Below the pieces are notes generated by a model that saw only the letters and a list, made by a program, of their open reading frames with translations, did no database searches and was not told the DNA's origin. A stretch of DNA of 64,000 nucleotides, taken from the NCBI GenBank assembly GCA_051162045.1, contig JBISDI010000019.1; one strand, 5' to 3'. Below, in pieces: positions 43,646 through 54,378 of the stretch (the stretch's first letter is position 1; each line of letters begins with the position of its first letter). The position numbers and the translations under genes were made by a program. Source of the DNA: Anaerozeibacter quisquiliarum (GTDB taxonomy: Bacteria; Bacillota; Clostridia; Christensenellales; Aristaeellaceae).

Positions 43646-43684
43646 GCAAAACGCCTCCCTCTTTACGGATAAAGCTCCCTAACA

Positions 43685-43713
43685 ATTATAACCACAAATG
43701 TGTGGTATTGCAA
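43685..43713 (-). promoter_or_regulatory. Promoter with an operator-like palindrome in the spacer
   Basis: On the minus strand TTGCAA (43708-43713), 17 bases, TATAAT (complement of 43685-43690). The spacer holds ACCACA-AATG-TGTGGT (43691-43706), a perfect inverted repeat placed where a repressor would block RNA polymerase. Confidence 0.7.
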
Positions 43714-43880
43714 TGGTATTCCGCGGAGCACAATATGTTTTCCGGGCGGTAAAGATATTGCGTTGCGGTTAAATAATACGACATAACCATAAATTAACGA
43801 GCCGGCCGCACGCGACGGCGTCGCCCGCACAAAATATGCGATATAATGGAAAGAACGCAGACGCGGCGAGGAGTGGGTGC

Positions 43881-44825
43881 ATGGATTGGATGCAACTGAC
43901 GGTGACGACGACGAGCGAGGGCGCGGAGTTGGTCAGCGAGCAATTGATCGAGGCCGGGTCGGCCGGGACGCTGATCGAAGACAGGCGGGACGCGCTCGAA
44001 TACGAGCGCTCGCGTCCCGAGGGGCGCTGGGATTTCCTCGACGAGAGCGTTATACAGAACATGCCCGAGCAGGCGCGCGTGACCGGCTACTACCCGGCGG
44101 ATGAGCGCGCGCGCGACCGGTTGGCCGATGTGCGCGCGCGGATGAAGGCGCTCGGCGAACGCGCCGGGGCCGGCATGGGCGCGCTGACGGTCGAGGTTAA
44201 GACCTTGGACGACGAGGACTGGGCCGAGAACTGGAAGCGGCAATACAAGCCGTTCCGGCTGGGCGAGCACATGGTAATCAAGCCCGGCTGGTGCGCCTAC
44301 GAGGCGCAGCCGGGCGATAAGATCATCGAGATCGATCCGGGGCTGGCGTTCGGAACCGGCACCCACGAGACCACCGCGCTGTGTGTGGCGCTGGTCGAGC
44401 AGTACGTGAAGCCGGGCGACCGGGTGATCGATGTGGGCACCGGTACCGGGATACTGGCGATCGCGGCCGCACGCAGCGGCGCGGCGGCGGTGCTGGCCAG
44501 TGACATCGACCCGATGGCGGTCAAGGTGGCCGCCGAGAACGTGCGCGTGAACGGCCTTGCGCATGTGATCGAGGCGCGCCCGGGCAACCTGCTCGAGGCG
44601 GTCGACGAGGTTTGCGACGTGCTGACGGCCAACATCATCGCCGACGTGATCGTTCAACTGGCCGCGCCGGTGCGCGCGCACATCCGCGAGGGCGGTGTGT
44701 TCATCTGCTCGGGCATCGCGCGCGAGCGGCAGCAGGCGGTGCTGGACGCGCTCAAGGCGGCCGGCTATCATGATATCGACGTGCGCGAGCAGGGCGAGTG
44801 GGCGGCCATCGCCTGCCGAAGGTAG
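43881..44825 (+). CDS. prmA: Ribosomal protein L11 methyltransferase
   Basis: 314 residues. N-terminal substrate-binding domain, then a SAM domain: 'DPGLAFGTGTHETTALC', 'VIDVGTGTGILAIAAARSGA' and 'NIIADVIVQL' are diagnostic of PrmA. ATG 43881 has GAGGAG about 8 bases upstream. A TATAAT at 43842-43847 probably is the -10, without a clear -35. First gene of prmA-rsmE-mtaB. Confidence 0.93.
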   Translation: MDWMQLTVTTTSEGAELVSEQLIEAGSAGTLIEDRRDALEYERSRPEGRWDFLDESVIQNMPEQARVTGYYPADERARDRLADVRARMKALGERAGAGMGALTVEVKTLDDEDWAENWKRQYKPFRLGEHMVIKPGWCAYEAQPGDKIIEIDPGLAFGTGTHETTALCVALVEQYVKPGDRVIDVGTGTGILAIAAARSGAAAVLASDIDPMAVKVAAENVRVNGLAHVIEARPGNLLEAVDEVCDVLTANIIADVIVQLAAPVRAHIREGGVFICSGIARERQQAVLDALKAAGYHDIDVREQGEWAAIACRR

Positions 44826-44828
44826 GGT

Positions 44829-45557
44829 ATGCACAGGTTTCTTTTGACGAAGATCGAAGGTGACATCGCGCTGCTGCCGCCCGAGGAGGCGCGTCACGCG
44901 CTGAAGGTGCTGAGGCTGTCCGTAGGCGACGAGGTGGCGGTGTCGGACGGGCGGGGCCTTTCGTGGATCGGGCGCGTCGAGTGGCTGGACGCGCGGGAGG
45001 CTCGCGTCCGGCTGGCGGGCGAGCTCGCGAGCGGCGAGAGCCCGGCGACGATCACGCTCTACAAGGGCCTGCCCAAGGCCGACAAGCTGGAACTGATTGT
45101 ACAGAAGGCGGTCGAGCTGGGCGTCCATCGGCTGGTGCCGGTCGTAATGGCGCGCTCTGTGTCGCGTCCGGATGCGCGCGAGGCCGAGCGGAAGGCCGAG
45201 CGGCTGCGGCGCATCGCGCTCGAGGCCTGCAAGCAGTGCGGGCGCGCGCGCGTACCTGAGATCGCGCCCGCGATCGGCTTTGCCGAAGCGCTTGGCGACA
45301 TGGCGCGCCGGGAACTGATGCTGATGCCGTGGGAGGAGGCGCGCGGCGCGCGCATGCGAGACGCGTTTGCCGAGCGCCCAGATGCCCGCGACCTGGGGCT
45401 GCTGATCGGCCCCGAGGGCGGGATCGAGCGCGCCGAGGCCGAGCGGGTGCTGGCGGCGGGCGGCATAGCGATCACGCTCGGGCCTCGTATCCTGCGCTGC
45501 GAGACCGCGGCGATCGCCTGTGTGGCGCTTTTGCAACAACTATGGGGGGATATATGA
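44829..45557 (+). CDS. rsmE: 16S rRNA (uracil-1498-N3)-methyltransferase
   Basis: 242 residues, SPOUT fold. 'LPPEEARHALKVLRLSVGD', 'LYKGLPKADKLELIVQKAVELGV', 'LLIGPEGGIERAE' and 'LGPRILRCETAAIACVALLQ' (knot region) are family signatures. It starts 3 bases after the prmA stop. Confidence 0.94.
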   Translation: MHRFLLTKIEGDIALLPPEEARHALKVLRLSVGDEVAVSDGRGLSWIGRVEWLDAREARVRLAGELASGESPATITLYKGLPKADKLELIVQKAVELGVHRLVPVVMARSVSRPDAREAERKAERLRRIALEACKQCGRARVPEIAPAIGFAEALGDMARRELMLMPWEEARGARMRDAFAERPDARDLGLLIGPEGGIERAEAERVLAAGGIAITLGPRILRCETAAIACVALLQQLWGDI

Positions 45558-45561
45558 CGCG

Positions 45562-46875
45562 ATGAAACGCATTGCCTGTCACACGCTGGGCTGCAAGGTC
45601 AACCAGTACGATACCCAGGCCATGCTGGAGGCGTTTGAGCGGGCCGGCTATACAGGCGTAGGATTCGAGGAAGAGGCCGAGGTATACCTGATTAACACCT
45701 GCACCGTGACCGGTACCGGCGACCAGAAGTCGATGAAGCTGATCCGGCGCGTGCACCGATCGCACCCCGAGGCCGCGATTGTGGTGGCCGGTTGTCTGGC
45801 GCAGCGGGACGCGCCGCGCGTGATGCTGCCCGGCGTGCGTCTGGCGGTGGGCGCGAAGCGCCGGGGCGAGGTGGCCGAGCTGCTTGAGCGCGCGCTGCGC
45901 GAAAACGTGTCGCTAAGCGCGGTTGACGCAGATGGCGAGTGGACGTTTGAAAGGCTGTCGGTTGAGCGCCACGAGGGGCACACGCGCGCCACGATGAAGA
46001 TCCAGGAAGGCTGCGACCGCTACTGCAGCTACTGCATCATCCCCTACGTGCGCGGGCCGATCCGGTCGATGCCCTTGGAAGCTGTGCGCGCCGAGGCGGA
46101 AACGCTGGCAGAAGCGGGCTACCTCGAAGTAGTGCTCACCGGCATCCACCTGGCCTCCTACGGCCGGGAGACGGGGCTGACGCTCATGGACGCGGTCCGC
46201 GCGGTGCACGAGTCGCCTGTACGGCGCATCCGGCTGGGCTCGCTCGAACCCACGGCGGTGGACGACGCCACCGTACAGGCGCTCGCGGGCCTTTACAAGG
46301 TGTGCCCGCAGTTCCACCTGTCGATGCAGTCGGGCAGCGACGGAGTGCTCAGGCGCATGCGGCGGCGCTACGACGCCGAGGGATACCTCGCGGCCGCGCG
46401 TCGGCTGCAACGGGCCTTTCCGCTCGGCGCGATCACGACCGACGTGCTGACCGGCTTTCCGGGCGAGACCGAACAGGAGGCGGAGGAGACCGAGCGCTTC
46501 TTGCGCGAGGTGGGCTTCGCGCGCATCCACGTGTTTCCCTACTCGCGCCGCGCGGGCACGGCGGCGGACGCGATGCCCGACCAGGTGCCCGAGGCCGTCA
46601 AGCAGGCGCGCGCAGCCCGGCTGATCGCCATTGGGAACGAATTGGAGGCGTCGTTCGTCCAAAAATTGGTTGGCAAGCGTTGCCAGGTGCTGTTTGAGAC
46701 GGCGCTTACGGATGGCATTGCCGAAGGCTACACCGAGCAGTATGCGCGCGTGCGCGCGAAAGCTGCGCCCGGCGAACTCAAGGAAATCTTCATTGAGCGC
46801 GTGCAGGATGGCGTACTGATTGGGCGCGACCCATTCCCCTCATCGGAGGGGCGCCCCGAAGGGGCGGGGCGGTGA
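45562..46875 (+). CDS. mtaB: tRNA t6A37 methylthiotransferase
   Basis: 437 residues. N-terminal UPF0004 domain ('HTLGCKVNQYDTQAM', with three cluster cysteines), radical SAM motif 'CDRYCSYCIIPYVRGPIRS' near residue 150, and a C-terminal TRAM-like region. It adds the methylthio group to t6A37 of tRNA. The last 14 residues ('PFPSSEGRPEGAGR') are coded by a degenerate palindromic repeat that also provides the stop, so the natural end was probably near 'VLIGRD'. ATG 45562 has a G-rich site about 12 bases upstream. Confidence 0.92.
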   Translation: MKRIACHTLGCKVNQYDTQAMLEAFERAGYTGVGFEEEAEVYLINTCTVTGTGDQKSMKLIRRVHRSHPEAAIVVAGCLAQRDAPRVMLPGVRLAVGAKRRGEVAELLERALRENVSLSAVDADGEWTFERLSVERHEGHTRATMKIQEGCDRYCSYCIIPYVRGPIRSMPLEAVRAEAETLAEAGYLEVVLTGIHLASYGRETGLTLMDAVRAVHESPVRRIRLGSLEPTAVDDATVQALAGLYKVCPQFHLSMQSGSDGVLRRMRRRYDAEGYLAAARRLQRAFPLGAITTDVLTGFPGETEQEAEETERFLREVGFARIHVFPYSRRAGTAADAMPDQVPEAVKQARAARLIAIGNELEASFVQKLVGKRCQVLFETALTDGIAEGYTEQYARVRAKAAPGELKEIFIERVQDGVLIGRDPFPSSEGRPEGAGR

Positions 46876-46895
46876 TCTGATGGCACGGCTTGCAG
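46828..46895 (+). repeat. Degenerate palindromic repeat at the mtaB end
   Basis: 'ATTCCCCTCATCGGAGGGG' followed by GCCCCGAAGGGGCGGGGCGGTGAT, a divergent left arm of the 31-41 kb repeat family. It overlaps the last 48 bases of mtaB. Confidence 0.7.
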
Positions 46896-46990
46896 ATGCT
46901 GAGGCACGAGGCCCAGCCTCGGCTCCCCGTCAGAGAGAGGCAGGGGGTTGGGAGCCGCGGCGACATACTACCATAGAGGAGGCGTTCCCC

Positions 46991-47335
46991 ATGGACGATT
47001 GTATCTTCTGCCGGATCGCGGCGGGGCAGATACCCTGCGACAAGGTCTACGAGGACGAGCAGGCGCTGGCATTTCGGGATATAGCGCCCCAGGCCCCGGT
47101 TCATATGTTGGTCGTCCCCAAGGCGCACATGAGGAATGTCGCCGAGTGCGAGCGCGATCACCCTGAACTCGTGGGCTGCCTGTTCTCGCTGGCCGCGCGG
47201 CTGGCGGCACAAGAGGGCCTGGCGAAAGGCGGCTTCCGCCTGGTGACCAACTGCGGCCCCGACGCCGCCCAATCGGTCGATCACTTCCACATCCACATTC
47301 TCGGCGGCGGTCAACTGAGCGGGCGCATGGCTTGA
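46991..47335 (+). CDS. Histidine triad (HIT) family nucleotide hydrolase
   Basis: 114 residues, HinT-like. 'CIFCRIAAGQIPCDKVYEDE' at the N-terminus (CxxC) and the catalytic triad 'DHFHIHILGG' near residue 101. It hydrolyses AMP-linked phosphoramidates or dinucleotides. GAGGAGG lies 9 bases before ATG 46991. Confidence 0.93.
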   Translation: MDDCIFCRIAAGQIPCDKVYEDEQALAFRDIAPQAPVHMLVVPKAHMRNVAECERDHPELVGCLFSLAARLAAQEGLAKGGFRLVTNCGPDAAQSVDHFHIHILGGGQLSGRMA

Positions 47336-47356
47336 AGTTAAATGAAAGTTTTTCGG

Positions 47357-47386
47357 TTGACGAATTGCGTGTAGCTGCGGTATAAT
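47357..47386 (+). promoter_or_regulatory. Sigma-A promoter of rpsU
   Basis: TTGACG (47357-47362), 18 bases, TATAAT (47381-47386); 68 bases before the ATG. Confidence 0.82.
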
Positions 47387-47454
47387 CATCTGTGTGGCGG
47401 ACCCCATGCTACATTGGCTTACACGCCAGCAATCGCGAGGGGAGGGAAAGCACA

Positions 47455-47628
47455 ATGTCAGAGGTACGTATCAAGGATAACGAGTCTTTGGAGAGCGCAC
47501 TGCGCCGGTTCAAGCGAATGACTGCCCGTTCGGGTATTCTGGCCGAGGCCAGGAAAAGGGAACATTACGAGAAGCCCAGCGTAAAGCGTAAGAAAAAGGC
47601 TGAGGCCGCGCGCAAGCGTAAATACTGA
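47455..47628 (+). CDS. rpsU: 30S ribosomal protein S21
   Basis: 57 residues, very basic, with 'VRIKDNESLESALRRFKR' and a Lys/Arg-rich tail, as in Firmicute S21. GGGGAGGG precedes ATG 47455 by about 8 bases. Single-gene unit with its own promoter and hairpin. Confidence 0.96.
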   Translation: MSEVRIKDNESLESALRRFKRMTARSGILAEARKREHYEKPSVKRKKKAEAARKRKY

Positions 47629-47639
47629 TTCCTACATTT

Positions 47640-47680
47640 AGGCTCCTTTCCATCAAGCCGGGAGAGGAGCCTCTTCCTTC
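47640..47680 (+). terminator. Hairpin after rpsU
   Basis: AGGCTCCT (47640-47647) pairs with AGGAGCCT (47665-47672), with a further weak inner stem; the tail CTTCCTTC is only moderately U-rich. Confidence 0.55.
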
Positions 47681-47773
47681 GTCCATCACGATGAGCCATG
47701 TTTTTTGTGAATTAACGCGTTTCCGGCATATCGGGCGTGCGTATGGCATAGACTGATCCGGGAGCATTTTACA

Positions 47774-48779
47774 ATGAAATACGGCATCCTCCTGCGGCCG
47801 CATGCCAACGGCCGCTATCAGCAGGCGGTGCAGCCCCTGGCGCTCTGCGAGGCGCTTGCGCTGCTGTCCGCGGCGGGCATCGACGCAAAGCCCCGGCTGG
47901 ACGAACTTTTCGGCGCCGGCATCATTTGCTTCGAAGCGCCGGAGCTCAGTGAAAGGGCGTGCGCGCTGCTCGCTCTCCACTCGCTGAATTACCTGCTGTG
48001 CGAGGTGCACGGCGACCGGCTCGCGCCGGTTGGCGGGCGCGCTAAGGCGTTCCTCGGGCACGACCTGAACGGCATTCAAATACAAGGGCAAGACCAACGA
48101 ACGCTTCACCGGCTTCTTGGTCAACATGGCGTTGCTGTCGAGCGCGTTTGCGGGTGCGTTCGACCATAAGCTTTGCCTGTTCGACCCCATGTGCGGCCGG
48201 CTCACCACGCTGTTTGAGGCCTGTAACCGCGGTTACGACGCCTGGGGGGCGGACCTCGACGGGCGGGAGATCGGCGAGGGGCTGACGTTCCTCAGGAAAT
48301 ACCTCGAGCACCACCATTTCAAGCACGCCCTCCGGCAGGACGCCCTTACGCTGCCCGGCAAGCGATCGGCGCAGATCAGGCGCGTTTCGTTCGCGGCCGA
48401 CGCCGCGCAATACCGCGCGGGCGATCAGCGTACGCTGTCGGCGACCGCGCTCGATTGTGAGAGCGCCGCGCGGGCGTTTGGCGCGGGCCGGTTCCACCTG
48501 GCCGCGTTTGACATGCCCTACGGCGTGCAGCACGGGCCGGGCGGGCGCGAGTCCTTCGAAAAGCTGCTCGGGCGCATGGCGGGGCCGCTCCTTGCCGCGC
48601 TCAAGCCGGGCGGCGCGGTGGCGTTGTCGTTCAACAGCCACACGCTGAGGCCCGAGACCGCGCGTGCGGCGCTCGCGGACGCCGGTTTCAGCGTATGCCG
48701 CGGAGAATCCTACGACCACCTGGCGCACTGGGTCGAGCAGGCCATCGTGCGCGACGTAGTGGTCGCCCAAAAACCGTGA
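47774..48779 (+). pseudogene. TRM11-like RNA/DNA methyltransferase split by a frameshift
   Basis: Two frames make one protein of about 335 residues. The first (47774 to about 48077) has 'MKYGILLRPHANGRYQQAV' and ends in family-like sequence at 'LGHDLNGI'. The second continues with 'KYKGKTNERFTGFLVNMAL', 'LFDPMCGRLTTLFEA' (SAM motif) and 'FDMPYGVQHGP' (the DPPY-type catalytic motif) to 48779. A stop at 48066-48068 closes the second frame just upstream, so the shift lies near 48077, where one base is in excess (or two are missing). It may be a pseudogene, a sequencing error or a recoded gene. The rest of the protein looks undamaged. Confidence 0.75.
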
Positions 48780-48826
48780 ATTTTAGTGGAGATACTTTCA
48801 ATACCACGCCGAGAGGAGCAAACTTT

Positions 48827-51025
<2,199 letters not shown>

Positions 51026-51043
51026 GGCGTAGGCCCAGGCGGC

Positions 51044-51130
51044 AGCCAATCGGTTCCGGCGCTGCCCGGCGGGTGTTTTACCGCCCGCTCGTTGCCGCAA
51101 AACGCTCGACGAAGCGCCATGACCGGGCGT
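51044..51130 (+). repeat. Dispersed repeat family 2, copy 3
   Basis: Contains CCGGCGGGTGTTTTACCGCC followed by GCTCG and CGACGAAGCG, aligning with copies at 34487 and 42891. Located directly after rho. Confidence 0.55.
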
Positions 51131-51196
51131 TAATTGCTTCGAATTCATAATGCTTCGCGCATGGCGGGGCATAGGCGGGCGGCCACGCCGCCCGAA

Positions 51197-51225
51197 TTGA
51201 CAGATTGCCCGCGATGTGTTAGCAT
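51197..51225 (+). promoter_or_regulatory. Sigma-A promoter of the degV pair
   Basis: Consensus TTGACA (51197-51202), 17 bases, TAGCAT (51220-51225); 57 bases before the first degV ATG. Confidence 0.68.
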
Positions 51226-51281
51226 GAGATTGTCGATTTATGGGGGATACACGCGACTTTATGACGGAAGGGAGCTCGGAT

Positions 51282-52154
51282 ATGGGCGACTATAGGATCG
51301 TAACCGATTCCTCGTGCGATTTGCCCCACGAGTTGGCCGAGGAGCTGGGGCTTCTGGTGCTGCCGCTGTCGGTGACGATGGGCGACCAGGCTTACGCGAA
51401 CTACCTCGACGGGCGCGAGATCGGGTTTTCTGAATTCTACCGGCGGCTGCGCGCGGGCGAGATGGCCAAGACCAGCGCGGTCAACGTGGAGGCCTTTGCC
51501 CAGTTGTTCGAGCCGCTGCTTGAGCAGGGCCGCGATGTGCTCTGCCTGGGGTTTTCCTCGGGGCTGAGCGCCACCTGCCAGCACGCGCAGATGGCGGCGG
51601 AGGCGCTTCGGGGGAGGTTTCCCGAGCGCAAGCTGTATGTGGTCGACACGCTGGCCGCCTCGATGGGCCAGGGGTTGCTCGTATACCTGGCGGTCATGAA
51701 GCAGCGCGAGGGCGCGTCGATCGACGAGGTACGCGACTATGTGGAGGGGATCAAGCTCAACCTATGCCACTGGTTCACCGTGGACGATCTGCACTTCCTC
51801 AAGCGCGGCGGGCGCATCTCCACCGCCACCGAGATCGTAGGCTCGATCCTTTCCATCAAACCGGTGATGCACGTCGACGACGAGGGGCATCTGGTCAAGG
51901 TGGAGGCGGTGCGCGGGCGCAAGGCGTCGATTCGCCGGATGAAGGAGAAGATGGAGGAGACCGCCATAGAGCGCGAAGGCGCGGTGGTGTTCATCAGCCA
52001 TGGCGACTGCCTCGAGGAGGCGGAACAGCTGGCCGACATGGTGCGCGAATCGATGAACCCCAAGGCCGTGTACGTCAGCTACGTGGGGCCGGTGATCGGC
52101 GCGCACTCCGGTCCGGGCACGATGGCGCTGTTCTTTTTGGGAAGGAAGCGATAA
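51282..52154 (+). CDS. DegV family fatty-acid-binding protein
   Basis: 290 residues. 'YRIVTDSSCDLPHELAEELGL' at the N-terminus, 'SSGLSATCQHAQMAAE', 'DTLAASMGQGLLV' and 'HFLKRGGRISTATEIVGSILSIKPV' are DegV signatures. Such proteins bind fatty acids and in some bacteria present them to the FakA kinase. No fakA is seen here. ATG 51282 has AAGGGAG about 7 bases upstream. Confidence 0.92.
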   Translation: MGDYRIVTDSSCDLPHELAEELGLLVLPLSVTMGDQAYANYLDGREIGFSEFYRRLRAGEMAKTSAVNVEAFAQLFEPLLEQGRDVLCLGFSSGLSATCQHAQMAAEALRGRFPERKLYVVDTLAASMGQGLLVYLAVMKQREGASIDEVRDYVEGIKLNLCHWFTVDDLHFLKRGGRISTATEIVGSILSIKPVMHVDDEGHLVKVEAVRGRKASIRRMKEKMEETAIEREGAVVFISHGDCLEEAEQLADMVRESMNPKAVYVSYVGPVIGAHSGPGTMALFFLGRKR

Positions 52155-52156
52155 GC

Positions 52157-53002
52157 ATGGCGTATAGAGTTGTCTCGGACAGTTGCGCCGACCATCCCGA
52201 CCGGCACGACGCGCTCGCCCAGGTGTCGCGCGTGCCGCTGACGATCCGCCTGGGCGACGACACCTTAATCGACGACGATAGCCTCGACACCGATGAACTG
52301 GTCGAGCGCATGAAGCGCGAGCCGCAGGCCCCGACCTCGGCCTGCCCTTCGCCGGGGGCGTTCGTGGACGCCTGCGGCGAGGACGACGCCGACGTGTACA
52401 TGGTGGCGATGTCGGACAAGGTGAGCGGCTCGTACTCAAGCGCGGTGGTGGCCGCCGACATGATAAAGGCGGTTAAGCCCCAGCGCAATGTGCACGTGTT
52501 CAACACGCTGTCGGCCTCGGCGGGCCAGGCGGCGGTGTGCCTCAAAATCTGCGAGTTGGCCGGGCGCGCGCTGCCGTTCCGCCAAGTGGTCGAGCAGGTC
52601 GAGGCCTTTATCGCGTCGCTGACCACGCTGTTCGTGCTGGAGGATTTGAGCGTCCTGAAAAAAGCCGGGCGGCTGAGCCACCTGCAGGCGCTGATCTCCA
52701 TGGCGCTGCGCATCAAGCTGGTCATGGGCGCGCGCCCGGACGGCAGCATCGACGTACGCGGCAAGGCGCTGTCGATGGAGCGGGCGCTGATCTCGATGAT
52801 CGGCATGATTAAGGAAAAATGCGCCGCCCTGATCCCCGGCGAGCGCAGCCTCGTGATTACCCACTGCTGCGCGCTCAGCCGTGCGGAGGCGATTCGCGAC
52901 GCGGTAGAGCGCTTCTGCGGGTTCAAGGAAGTGCTGATTTGCCGCCCGAGCGGCATCAGCGCCATGTACGCCAACGACGGCGGCGTGGTGGTGGGATTCT
53001 AA
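52157..53002 (+). CDS. DegV family protein, second copy
   Basis: 281 residues, with 'YRVVSDSCADHPDRHDALAQ', 'SPGAFVDACG', 'SDKVSGSYSSAVVAADM' and 'LEDLSVLKKAGRLSHLQALI'. Only two bases separate it from the first copy, but the two are clearly diverged, suggesting different lipid preference. A GGAAGGAAG site lies before ATG 52157. A short hairpin (GACGGT...ACCGTC, 53056-53074) follows the stop. Confidence 0.9.
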   Translation: MAYRVVSDSCADHPDRHDALAQVSRVPLTIRLGDDTLIDDDSLDTDELVERMKREPQAPTSACPSPGAFVDACGEDDADVYMVAMSDKVSGSYSSAVVAADMIKAVKPQRNVHVFNTLSASAGQAAVCLKICELAGRALPFRQVVEQVEAFIASLTTLFVLEDLSVLKKAGRLSHLQALISMALRIKLVMGARPDGSIDVRGKALSMERALISMIGMIKEKCAALIPGERSLVITHCCALSRAEAIRDAVERFCGFKEVLICRPSGISAMYANDGGVVVGF

Positions 53003-53124
53003 ATCATGAACGACTGTGCGCTGCGGTTGACACGGGGGCTGTCGAGGGGGTTTTGGGACGGTACAAAGCACCGTCGGTGTGAAGACGACGCGTGCAAATG
53101 TACCGCAGGGGCCGTTCGCGGGGG

Positions 53125-54378
53125 TTACCCGTTGTGCGCCCATGTCTTTACGGCTCGCGCCAGAGCCTGAAGCGCTTCTTCCGGCCCTGCGTCGTTTTTT
53201 ACGGTGATGTGCGCCGCGCGCTCGTAGAGCGCGCGGCGCTCGCGTTCGAGCGCGTACAGGCGCGCGGCGCCCCCGGCGAGCAGCGGGCGGCCGCTGACGT
53301 CGATGTCGGACAGGATGCGGCAGGTTGGGCGGTCGAGGAAGATCACCAGGCCGCCCTCGCGCAGCGCGCGCACGTTTTCGTCGCGCTTAACCACGCCGCC
53401 GCCGCAGGACAGCACCGCGTACTGCCCGGCATGGCGTCGGACGGCGGCGCTTTCGGCGTCGCGGAAGCAGGCCTCGCCCTGTTTGAACAGCTCGGGGATG
53501 GTGCGCCCGGTCTCGCGCTCAATTGCCCGGTCTAGGTCGACGAACGGCCGGCCGATGAGCGCGGCCAGCCCCTGGCCCAGCGTGGTCTTGCCCGAGCCGG
53601 GCAGGCCGATCAGCGCGATGCCGCGCATCTGGGCGTAGATGAAGCGGATGGCGTCCCTGTCGATCGGCTCGCCGCGCCAGAACGCCTCGGCGGCGACGGC
53701 CTGCGCCACCAGCATGTAGAGCCCGTTTTCCGCCCGCCGGCCCGCCGCGCGGGCGTTTGCCATCAGCGCTGTTTCGGCCGGGTTGTAGATCATGTCGAGC
53801 ACGTCCGCGCGCGCGGCCACCTCGCGCGGCACGGGCGAAGCGTCGATGTCGGGGAACATGCCCACCGGCGTGCAGTTGACCAGCAGGTCGAAATCGGCGC
53901 GCGAAAGATCATCGTAGGTCATGGGGCCTTGCCGGCTGACCAGGTACAGCTCGGCCCCTCCCGCGCGCAGGGCCTGGGTAGCGGCCTTCGCCGCGCCGCC
54001 GGTCGCGCCCAGCACCGCGCAGACGCGGCCCTTGGGTTCGATGCCCGCGTGGGCGAGCAGCGCTTCGAAGCCGTACCAATCGGTGTTGTGGCCGATCAGC
54101 CGGCCGCCTTTGCGCAGCAGCGTATTGACAGCGCCGACGCGTTGCGCACTGTCGGTCAGCTCGTCGCACAGCGGCATCACCGCCTGCTTGTAGGGGATGG
54201 TTACGTTGAGAGCGCCAAACCCCTCGGCCTCCATCAGCGCGCGCAGATTGCGCACCTGATCGGGCTCGAGCTCGAGCAATTCGTAGCTGTCCGCAAGGCG
54301 CCGGCGCTCGAAGAACGCCCGGTGGATCGGCACCGACAGGCTGTGGGACAGCTTCCGCCCCAAGAGGCCGTACTTCAT
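53125..54378 (-). CDS. aroEK: Fused shikimate dehydrogenase / shikimate kinase
   Basis: 417 residues. The N-terminal AroE half starts 'MKYGLLGRKLSHSLSVPIH', has 'FGALNVTIPYKQAV' (catalytic Lys), 'GHNTDWYGF' and the NADP-binding 'AVLGATGGAAKAA'. The AroK half (from about residue 255) has 'IALIGLPGSGKTTLGQGLA' (Walker A), 'FVDLDRAIERETG' and 'SCGGGVVKRDENV'. It reduces 3-dehydroshikimate and phosphorylates shikimate, consecutive steps. ATG 54378 overlaps the pheA stop by 4 bases with GGAGGG upstream. Last gene of the operon. Confidence 0.94.
   Translation of the reverse strand: MKYGLLGRKLSHSLSVPIHRAFFERRRLADSYELLELEPDQVRNLRALMEAEGFGALNVTIPYKQAVMPLCDELTDSAQRVGAVNTLLRKGGRLIGHNTDWYGFEALLAHAGIEPKGRVCAVLGATGGAAKAATQALRAGGAELYLVSRQGPMTYDDLSRADFDLLVNCTPVGMFPDIDASPVPREVAARADVLDMIYNPAETALMANARAAGRRAENGLYMLVAQAVAAEAFWRGEPIDRDAIRFIYAQMRGIALIGLPGSGKTTLGQGLAALIGRPFVDLDRAIERETGRTIPELFKQGEACFRDAESAAVRRHAGQYAVLSCGGGVVKRDENVRALREGGLVIFLDRPTCRILSDIDVSGRPLLAGGAARLYALERERRALYERAAHITVKNDAGPEEALQALARAVKTWAHNG

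Noticed and set aside
53008..53172. Cys-containing 54-codon ORF on the plus strand after degV
   Set aside because: No ribosome site, and it runs into the 3' end of aroEK on the other strand.
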